Shown in pieces: positions 14,472-21,179 of a DNA stretch of 21,179 nt (within the stretch, counting starts at the first letter, position 1; the number at the start of each line of letters is the position of its first letter). Under the pieces are notes generated by a model. That model was not told where the DNA came from. It worked only from the letters and a program-made list of their open reading frames with translations, and did not search any database. The position numbers were made by a program, and so were the translations under genes. The DNA comes from Thermoplasmata archaeon (GTDB taxonomy: Archaea > Thermoplasmatota > E2 > DHVEG-1): the NCBI GenBank assembly GCA_003649845.1, contig QMTB01000006.1:1-21179 (forward strand), written 5' to 3'.

Positions 14472-17400
14472 CTACTCCCTACTTCGTTTTTTATAATATA
14501 TAGCTGCAACTAAAACGGCTGTTATAATACCTGCTATTAGAATAACTATTAGATGCATTATAGATGGTGTTGTAACCTCTACTGATGTAGGAGCTCCTTT
14601 AGATACTGCTGCAGCTGTAATAGCAAAGATTGATAAACCAGGTGTCTCTGATTCATAATAGATATACTCGTTATCCTCTTTTATAATACTAGTTTTAAGA
14701 GGCTGCCATTTATCGTTATGATATCTAAGTAATTTAACCGTGTTTTTATCTAGATTATTTTCATCTAACCAAGTCTTCTCAACTTTAAATGTAAAAGTCA
14801 TCGAGATGTCTTCCTCTGCGTCGGTTTCAATAGAGAAATAGATGTATACAGATTCTAATGGTTCCGGTATATCAGATGGTTTACCAGATAATTCCTCTAT
14901 GTTTACATTTAAACCTTCGATATTCTTCTTAGCTTTAATCTTTATTTTTTCAACAGTAAGTCCGTATTTCTCTAGTGATATGTTTCTAATTCCACCAGCA
15001 GCTATAGAATTAACTGTAAGGTTGACTATGTTTTCCTCTGACGGTGGCTTAGAAGAAGGTGGTTTAGAGATGTTCTTCTTCTCTACTGTAAAACTATACA
15101 CATTAGAGGTTGTCTCCTGTGGTGCATTATCAACAGCTTTAATATAATATGTAACTGTTATTCCACCTTCAAATGGACCTATTGTCGCAGAATATATATT
15201 ATCTTTTGTGAGGGTCATTCCTTTAGAATGTAAGGTTCCATCATTCCAGTATAAATCTACGCTTGTAACCTCGATATCATCTGTTACAACAGCTGTTATA
15301 GTAACAGTATCATTACTTGTGATCTTTGATGGGCTATGAGTTACATCTGTTATAACAGGTGGATTATCAGTTTCTTCTACTGGTGGAGCTCCACCACCAG
15401 GAGAACCTTGATTATTCCCTCCTTCATCTTGTGTAGTTATAGTAAAGGACCAGTTATAGTATGTTACATGACCTGCATCATCATGGATTGTTACATTAAC
15501 CGTATGTTCCCCTGTTGAAGCAGAGGATAATGTATAACTTACTTTTGTATCACTAATAGTTGCACTACTTGTTACATCTGAGTTATCAACTCTGATATAG
15601 ACTCTACTAGTATTAACTCCTGTTCCATTATCGCCATATGTAAGTTGTATAACTGGATTTGTTGTTGTAATAGATGCACCACTACTTGGGACAGGATTTG
15701 ATATATAAGGTGCTTGAGTATCTAAGATAATTGTATCATTTATTGCGCTATTATTGATATTTGGATATTCCACAGCATTATCCTTAGCTATGAGATAGAT
15801 TGTTTTAACTCCATCTCCAGATGATAGAGTAAAAGGATAACTTGTAGTATATGAAACCCAATTTACACCACTGAAATTCTCATCCTCACTGATCTTCATC
15901 CAGTTTGCACCGGTTACATTAATAGTAAGAGTAACAGATTTAGAAGTTGTATAGGTTGCCCCATTGTCTATCTGTATAGAATTCAATATAGGCTCTTGAG
16001 TATCAATGATAAAAGAGCGAATAGTTGAATAGTTTGAATACGTAGTAGTATTCTTAGATCGAACTTGCCAATATATTATATCTCCATCATCATAATTATC
16101 ATTTAATTCTACATAGAGATTTGATGTTAATCCAGTGTTTGTTAGATTTGTACTTGAATTACCATATCTATATTCATAGGAGGTTGCTCCTGAAACTTGA
16201 GACCATTGAATTTTTGGTGTTATATCATTTACATGTGCACCATTCGCTGGAAACGCGGGAGATGGTATAGCAAGACCAGATACAGATACTGTGAAAGACC
16301 TCTGACTAGTTGTAGCAGAATTATTTGCTAGATCATATACTGTAACCTTCCAAGAGTATGATCCCTCTGCTAGGGTTTCAGCGGTATAGGAGGTTGTAGA
16401 TGAGTTTAGATAACTACTTTGAATTACAGACCCAGATTGAAGGATTTCAATTTTAAACTGTCCTGTATCAGAATTTGGATCATTCCAAGAAAATGTTGGT
16501 GTCTGTGTAGATAATGTTTCACCTGCAGATGGTGAAGATAATGTTACCGGTGTTGGTGAAGTGGTATCAAGGGTAATCGTAGCGGTAACTGCTGTTGCAT
16601 TGTTACCTGCGCTATCCCGTGCTTTATAGTAAACAGTTTTTAATCCTTCTCCATTTGAGAGGTTCCATGTTTGAGTAGTGGAATATTGGTATCTATTCCA
16701 ATTAATTCCATTATTACTCAACCAGTTGTATACAGGTCCACCATTTGCTGATAATGTTAATGTAACTGTTATATTATTGGTATATGATGCCCCATTATTT
16801 ATTGATATTGAAAGATCAGAAGGCGCTATTGTATCCAAAGTTATACTATCAGAAGCTATCTTTGTATTACCTGCATCATCCTTTACCTGTAGATAAACAG
16901 TGTGAACACCCTCCGTATTTGGCATAGTAAATATATAGGTATTTGCTTTTGGAATCCAATCGCTCATATTAGCAAAATTTGTATCATTATCAATTCTCAT
17001 ATAAGTTGCACCTGAAGCACTTATAGTGAGAGTAACTGTCGCGTTATTAGTAACTGAATCTCCCTCATTTATAGTGAGAGAGGGTGTTGGAATCGTAGTG
17101 TCAAGGATTATAGAATCATTAGTTATACTGGTAGCTCCTGCCGAATCTCTGAATTTTATATAAACTGTTTTTGTTTCATCTCCAGAGAGAAGTTGCCATG
17201 ATTTTGTTGTAGTATACGTCTCCCATGCTGCACCTGAGAAATTAGCGTAGTTACTAATCATCATCTTTGTTGCACCAGTTGCACTGATAGTGAGGGTTAC
17301 ATTCCTTGAAGTGGTATAGGTGTTTCCTCCATTTATAGATAGAGATACATCAGTTGGACCTACCGTATCAACGGTAGCAGTTCCAATTGCTATCTCACTA

Positions 17401-17759
17401 CCACCTCCACCTAGGGTATCGGTTACGCGAATAGTATAAACACCATCTGAAACATATTCTCCTGCATCATTTCTTCCATCCCATGTAGCTCTAAAAGCAT
17501 TACCTGTTTTAGTAGTAGTTAGACCACTTCTAACGAGCTGAGTAGTATTATAGTAGATATTCAAATAGAGTGGACCAGAATCTGTTGAATCAAAGGATAT
17601 AGCAGTTGTATCATTCAAACCATTTCCATCTGGACTAAAAACACTAGGTGAAATAGAAACATTAGTAGGTGGAGAGACATCTGCATTTACATTAATAGGT
17701 ATAAGTAGGATGTTAGACAATAATAAAATAATTACTATAGTTTTTATAATATATTTCAT
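14472..17759 (-). CDS. Membrane-anchored multidomain surface protein (Ig/FN3-like, PGF-pre-PGF-like)
   Basis: A 1095-residue exported protein. A signal peptide (1-26) is followed by a FlgD-like Ig domain (about 28-132, with FSPDGNGLND and WDGRNDAGEYVSDGVY), three related Ig-like repeats (133-222, 223-310, 311-400), two FN3-like domains (401-494, 495-587), a fourth repeat of the first type (588-681), further Ig-like domains (682-776, 799-894) and Gly/Pro-rich linkers. Residues about 908-1050 (TVEKIKIKAK..., WLDENNLDKNTVKLLRYHN, TPGLSIFAI) resemble the archaeal PGF-pre-PGF domain. A membrane helix (about 1067-1089) with a KKRSRE tail then replaces the PGF-CTERM sorting signal. N-glycosylation sequons are frequent. 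It starts directly after the stop of the upstream repeat protein, with GGAGGTG as the ribosome-binding site, so the two are made together. Ligand or partner is unknown; adhesion or S-layer-associated roles are plausible. Confidence 0.85.
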   Translation of the reverse strand: MKYIIKTIVIILLLSNILLIPINVNADVSPPTNVSISPSVFSPDGNGLNDTTAISFDSTDSGPLYLNIYYNTTQLVRSGLTTTKTGNAFRATWDGRNDAGEYVSDGVYTIRVTDTLGGGGSEIAIGTATVDTVGPTDVSLSINGGNTYTTSRNVTLTISATGATKMMISNYANFSGAAWETYTTTKSWQLLSGDETKTVYIKFRDSAGATSITNDSIILDTTIPTPSLTINEGDSVTNNATVTLTISASGATYMRIDNDTNFANMSDWIPKANTYIFTMPNTEGVHTVYLQVKDDAGNTKIASDSITLDTIAPSDLSISINNGASYTNNITVTLTLSANGGPVYNWLSNNGINWNRYQYSTTQTWNLSNGEGLKTVYYKARDSAGNNATAVTATITLDTTSPTPVTLSSPSAGETLSTQTPTFSWNDPNSDTGQFKIEILQSGSVIQSSYLNSSTTSYTAETLAEGSYSWKVTVYDLANNSATTSQRSFTVSVSGLAIPSPAFPANGAHVNDITPKIQWSQVSGATSYEYRYGNSSTNLTNTGLTSNLYVELNDNYDDGDIIYWQVRSKNTTTYSNYSTIRSFIIDTQEPILNSIQIDNGATYTTSKSVTLTINVTGANWMKISEDENFSGVNWVSYTTSYPFTLSSGDGVKTIYLIAKDNAVEYPNINNSAINDTIILDTQAPYISNPVPSSGASITTTNPVIQLTYGDNGTGVNTSRVYIRVDNSDVTSSATISDTKVSYTLSSASTGEHTVNVTIHDDAGHVTYYNWSFTITTQDEGGNNQGSPGGGAPPVEETDNPPVITDVTHSPSKITSNDTVTITAVVTDDIEVTSVDLYWNDGTLHSKGMTLTKDNIYSATIGPFEGGITVTYYIKAVDNAPQETTSNVYSFTVEKKNISKPPSSKPPSEENIVNLTVNSIAAGGIRNISLEKYGLTVEKIKIKAKKNIEGLNVNIEELSGKPSDIPEPLESVYIYFSIETDAEEDISMTFTFKVEKTWLDENNLDKNTVKLLRYHNDKWQPLKTSIIKEDNEYIYYESETPGLSIFAITAAAVSKGAPTSVEVTTPSIMHLIVILIAGIITAVLVAAIYYKKRSRE
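16560..17363 (-). repeat. Three tandem Ig-like repeat units in the anchored surface protein
   Basis: Three units of about 90 residues begin near positions 17363, 17093 and 16829. They share the pattern Y-T-x(3)-VTLTISA-x-GA, an aromatic-rich middle (NFSGAAWETY, NFANMSDW, GINWNRY), a KTVY-x-K-x-RDSAG-like strand and an end reading SIILDT/ITLDT. A fourth, displaced copy lies at 15717-15998 (NFSGVNWVSYTTS, GDGVKTIYL). The units are clearly homologous at protein level but well diverged in DNA. Confidence 0.75.
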
Positions 17760-20700
17760 TTATGCACCTCCTCCAAAATCAGAGTGACTATAGCTAGCGG
17801 TTGTATGAACATTCTTCCTAGTTTGAATTTCAGACCAAGTGCCATCGTCGTTTCTAATAGATAACCGTAGATAACCAAGTTTATAAGGTCCATCGATACC
17901 TGAATCATTAATCTCTGATCCATTGAATAACAAATCAATTCTACGTTCACCTACATCTAGATTTGTTTCATTAATAGCGTAAGTGATGAACACTGATGTA
18001 TCATTATTATATAGTTCTCCATATATCTGGAAGACACCTGGGGCATTAACGGTTATATTGAGAGATATAACAAGGTTACCACTTATATTTGTATCATTAA
18101 TTGGACTTAACTCGTCAAATACTGCTTCTATTGGCGCCTCTTCAAAATCAGTATAATTATAGTAGCCTGTATGATTGATCATACTATCATACATGATCGA
18201 GGTATCCCAATTCAATATTTTCGCTCTAAACTCAAATGTGCCATTATAATGCTTCTTATATATACTTGTACCTGTAAAGTTTAGAGATATATTTTGAGAA
18301 CCTAATGTAGTAGCATTTATATCCTCAGATGCAGTTGTTATAAGTGTATCATTGATTGGATCAAATAAACCTGCATGGATTGTATAATTACCTATCTGAG
18401 TTATATTGATTGGTACTGTTATCTGTAATATATTATATGGTTTACCCCCGCCAGAAGTATTCAAAAGTTGTTCGCTAATTGAGCCATTAAAGTATATTGG
18501 CATTGTACCAAAATCATCTGGAGTATAAGAGCTTTGTAATCTATGATCATCTATCCTTGTTATCTCATTCCAAGTTGTAGTGTTTCTAATTGCAAGCCAA
18601 CAGTATAGTTGCTCACCATCCCAACCTGTTTCCTCTGCTGCTCTAACTAGATCTTGTCCGTTGAAATTCAATGGAATTGTATATACTCCAGGTGTTGAGA
18701 TATTGATATCTCTACTTGTCCATGTAATCCACTGCCACATGAAACCTTGTTTCCAGTGTAGATCACCTTCTAAAATATATACACCAGGTTCACTAGCGTT
18801 AATAGTCACATTAATGGTAAGATAAGAATTATTAGCATAATCCGTTAGATTCTCCTCGATGATTTCTACACCAGGTGCTGCAAAATCAGTATAGCTATAT
18901 GCATTTGTGAGATACTCAGTATGAGTTATATCATCCCAACTACCTGGATCACTAATGCCAATCCATATATTATAAGGTCCATCCCGTTCACTTGTTCTTA
19001 TACTACTACCGCTAAAGTTAAGTTGAACGATTGTTATCTCCTGCGTTAGATTTATCTCTCTACCTGTACCCGTGATAAACTCCCACATCCAACCAGTTAC
19101 ATAATGTAAACCGGAGTGTAGATCAAGGCTTCTATTCTGATAATCACTACCTGCAGTAATAGTTATATTTAGCGTCAATGCTTCGCCATTATTAGAGATA
19201 TAATCCCCTGTACAGTTAATTGCTAGACCTGGGCTTGGGAAATCATTGTAATTATAGTCTTTAGTCTTAAATTCCACATGTGTAATCTCATTCCAATCTC
19301 CAATTTCATTGATACCAATCCAAATTTGAAGAGACCCTGAATAATCATTTTCTCTGAGAGCAGTATATATATCACCAGCATTGAAATTCAAACTTACATA
19401 GTTTGTACCATTTATGAGATCAAATGGCCTACCAGTACCAGTTATAAACCTCCAATCCTCCCATCCAAAACTTGTATCAATCCAATGTACACCACCATGG
19501 ATATCATACTCAGAATCTCCACTAGTAATATTTACAGTTAAGTTTACTGTGAAGTATGAACCATTTATATAATATCCAGTCCAATCCATGGTCACCGATG
19601 GACCAGGGAAATCATCTTTCTCAAATATCTGTGTTTCAAAATCACATCTAGCTATCTCATTCCATTCTCCAAATCGATTTAAACCCATGAAGATACTTAG
19701 ATTATCATTATATCCATCTGGGAGTTGCTGATGGATTTCTCCGGTGTTAAAGTTTAATGTAAGATGATTTGTACCATTTATTAGTATAACTGGATGTCCT
19801 GTTCCAGTGATATGCTCCCACCATCCTTCATTTGTCCTATAGTGTACACCTCCATGGAGATCATATTCTCCAGCATAATCAGAGTCTGTTACATCAATAG
19901 TTACATTAACAGTTAGATAAGATCCATTTATATAACAATAAGATGGATCTCCATCTTCCATTATAAAGGAGACAGGTGGCGGTGGTAGATCATCAGAAGA
20001 GTAAGTTTTGGTTATATATTCATATCTATCTATATCCCGCCATGTAGTTTCATTCTTTAGATTAATCCATACATGATAAGGGCCATCATAACCTTTATCA
20101 TATATATCTCCTGCATTGAAATTCAAAGCCACTATATTGGTTCCATTAGAAATGATTACAGGTAATCCAGTTCCTGTGATGAAATCCCAGATTCCATTAT
20201 CTTCATCAACATATTCAAGACCACCATCCATCCAGAAAGTTGCAGTTCCATTACTTGATTTATATATACTAACATTCACAGTAAGATATGTATCATTCAT
20301 ATAATCAACGCTACCTTCAGACATATTCTCTCTATCTATCCATACATCAGGTGCTGCTCCAGAGAAATCAGTATAATGATAAGCATCTGTTGTAATCTCT
20401 GCTTCAGCTAAAAGATGATAGGTTGTTATATTCTCTATACCCATCCAGATTTTATACGGTCCATCCTCCATACTATTATAGATATCCCATCCATTGAAAG
20501 TGAAATTATATTGATGTGTACCATTTGATATACTCTGATTTTCAATAGACATACCAGTTATAAACCTCCAGTCTTCCCAACCTGCACTTGTATCAACCCA
20601 GTGTACACCACCGTGTACCCTATATGTACCATTTCGAGAGGAGTTTATCATCAGAGTTACAACAAGATCACCGTCATCGTTAATTGAACACTCATCGTCA

Positions 20701-21179
20701 ATTATTTGTAAACCTGATCCAGTGAAATCACTTGCACTATAAGGTTTCGTTGTATATTCTGCATTTGCAATAGGCATCCAGTATTCAGCATCTTCAACAC
20801 CAATAAATGCCTTTAACACACCACTGTATCCATATTGTTCTAATGCATTTTTAATAAAACCTTGATCATAGTTTAGAGAAACTATATGCTCACCTTCAGT
20901 AAGGTTAAGTTCAGGGGTACCTGTTCCCTCAATAAACATCCAATTACCCCAGTCATCTACGATATTCAAACCACCATTTAACCTATAGAGTCCAGGTTGT
21001 GAAACATTAATAGATACATTAATAGTCAAATATTCTGTTCCATTTATAAAATCATGTTCGCCATCTTCGCTCATATAGCTCTGGTTGAAGGAAACTTTAG
21101 GTGATGAGAAATCACTGTAATTATAAACCTCTGTTTGATAGTCTCTATTGAGGATCATCTGGTGAGTATCCCAATCTTC
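17760..21179 (-). CDS. Giant surface repeat protein, N-terminal part outside the window
   Basis: The reading frame enters from the right edge without a start and ends at TAA 17760; at least 1139 residues are visible. The internal ATG at 21158 is not a credible start, since the frame stays open and repeat-like beyond it. The whole visible part is nine units of 119-128 residues. Each has an N-x-S/T-rich strand (YLTVNVTI-like), a GGVHW-like segment, a FITGTG-like turn, LNFNAGDIY, GPYxIWIGI, an xWNEI segment and a boundary reading Y-x-x-x-DF. The last two units are more divergent and resemble, from memory, repeats common on archaeal surface proteins. The chain ends DFGGGA with no anchor or sorting signal. 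Only a few Cys are present and sequons are dense, pointing to an exported glycoprotein. It is translationally adjacent to the anchored protein downstream, a likely partner (inference). Confidence 0.8.
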   Translation of the reverse strand, partial: EDWDTHQMILNRDYQTEVYNYSDFSSPKVSFNQSYMSEDGEHDFINGTEYLTINVSINVSQPGLYRLNGGLNIVDDWGNWMFIEGTGTPELNLTEGEHIVSLNYDQGFIKNALEQYGYSGVLKAFIGVEDAEYWMPIANAEYTTKPYSASDFTGSGLQIIDDECSINDDGDLVVTLMINSSRNGTYRVHGGVHWVDTSAGWEDWRFITGMSIENQSISNGTHQYNFTFNGWDIYNSMEDGPYKIWMGIENITTYHLLAEAEITTDAYHYTDFSGAAPDVWIDRENMSEGSVDYMNDTYLTVNVSIYKSSNGTATFWMDGGLEYVDEDNGIWDFITGTGLPVIISNGTNIVALNFNAGDIYDKGYDGPYHVWINLKNETTWRDIDRYEYITKTYSSDDLPPPPVSFIMEDGDPSYCYINGSYLTVNVTIDVTDSDYAGEYDLHGGVHYRTNEGWWEHITGTGHPVILINGTNHLTLNFNTGEIHQQLPDGYNDNLSIFMGLNRFGEWNEIARCDFETQIFEKDDFPGPSVTMDWTGYYINGSYFTVNLTVNITSGDSEYDIHGGVHWIDTSFGWEDWRFITGTGRPFDLINGTNYVSLNFNAGDIYTALRENDYSGSLQIWIGINEIGDWNEITHVEFKTKDYNYNDFPSPGLAINCTGDYISNNGEALTLNITITAGSDYQNRSLDLHSGLHYVTGWMWEFITGTGREINLTQEITIVQLNFSGSSIRTSERDGPYNIWIGISDPGSWDDITHTEYLTNAYSYTDFAAPGVEIIEENLTDYANNSYLTINVTINASEPGVYILEGDLHWKQGFMWQWITWTSRDINISTPGVYTIPLNFNGQDLVRAAEETGWDGEQLYCWLAIRNTTTWNEITRIDDHRLQSSYTPDDFGTMPIYFNGSISEQLLNTSGGGKPYNILQITVPINITQIGNYTIHAGLFDPINDTLITTASEDINATTLGSQNISLNFTGTSIYKKHYNGTFEFRAKILNWDTSIMYDSMINHTGYYNYTDFEEAPIEAVFDELSPINDTNISGNLVISLNITVNAPGVFQIYGELYNNDTSVFITYAINETNLDVGERRIDLLFNGSEINDSGIDGPYKLGYLRLSIRNDDGTWSEIQTRKNVHTTASYSHSDFGGGA
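17763..21107 (-). repeat. Nine tandem ~120-residue surface repeats
   Basis: Unit limits, set by the Y-x-x-x-DF boundary, are 20724-21107, 20364-20723, 19986-20363, 19608-19985, 19239-19607, 18882-19238, 18510-18881, 18144-18509 and 17763-18143. The tail of a tenth unit runs into the right edge. Units 1-6 keep the FITGTG-like turn and unit 7 varies it (WITWTS). Units 8 and 9 lack the Trp-rich middle and are the most divergent. The protein pattern is strong, while the DNA has mostly drifted apart except for one segment shared by units 2 and 5. Confidence 0.85.

Noticed and set aside
17750..17770. The two surface proteins as one gene broken by a stop or frameshift
   Set aside because: The downstream protein begins with a full signal peptide and a good ribosome-binding site, and its domains differ from the upstream repeats.
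17760..21158. ATG at 21158 as the true start of the repeat protein
   Set aside because: The frame continues to the window edge with residues EDWDTHQ that fit the end of another repeat unit, and there is no signal peptide at that ATG.
1..21179. Mobile elements, CRISPR arrays, tRNA or rRNA genes
   Set aside because: No transposase-like protein, terminal repeats, regularly spaced short direct repeats or cloverleaf-like stretch was found by eye on either strand.

Overview
The window looks archaeal, most likely a euryarchaeote with Thermoplasmata-like leanings (inference). The evidence is an archaeal-type DnaG with a central Toprim domain, a Taw3/TYW3 wybutosine-tRNA enzyme, an archaeal Thi4 with His instead of the sacrificial Cys, a UPF0058 protein, a probable DUF6015 protein, a PGF-pre-PGF-like domain on a surface protein, TATA boxes about 26 nt before expected starts, and GGTGA/GGAGGT ribosome-binding sites. 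The DNA is AT-rich, with Ile ATA and Arg AGA/AGG used heavily. No rRNA, tRNA, IS element, CRISPR array or integrase was seen. No gene-free stretch exceeds 300 bases; the largest gap (8778-9031) holds a candidate structured RNA and two promoters.

Left third (1-7420): small metabolic units that switch strand often. serC (phosphoserine aminotransferase, -) is divergent from a small DUF6015-like protein (+). That gene converges on a two-gene unit (-) of a lysine 6-dehydrogenase-like enzyme and taw3, joined by a 4-nt ATGA overlap. Divergent from this is a + unit of a phenylacetate-CoA-ligase-family enzyme and an AEC-type transporter, which converges with a 6-nt overlap on thi4 (-). A divergent promoter pair drives thi4 and a probably leaderless GNAT acetyltransferase, whose 3' end overlaps a UPF0058 gene by 26 nt.

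Middle (7542-12055): core information processing. dnaG (-) and metG-purC (+) are divergent. metG and purC abut with no spacer (TAG then ATG). The 5' leader of dnaG contains a 145-nt element closed by a perfect 12-bp inverted repeat. Its 5' edge lies where the dnaG TATA box would place the transcription start. Wobble pairs show the fold belongs to the dnaG (-) strand. This is the strongest candidate for something undescribed here.

Right part (12052-21179): a secreted metallophosphoesterase and an ammonia-dependent NAD synthetase (both -), then a pair of very large exported surface proteins (-). The upstream member runs off the right edge; the visible part is nine Asn-glycosylation-rich tandem repeats of about 120-128 residues with no membrane anchor. 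The downstream member starts immediately after its stop codon and has a signal peptide, many Ig/FN3-like domains, a PGF-pre-PGF-like domain and a C-terminal membrane anchor. Together they suggest a two-part cell-surface assembly (inference).
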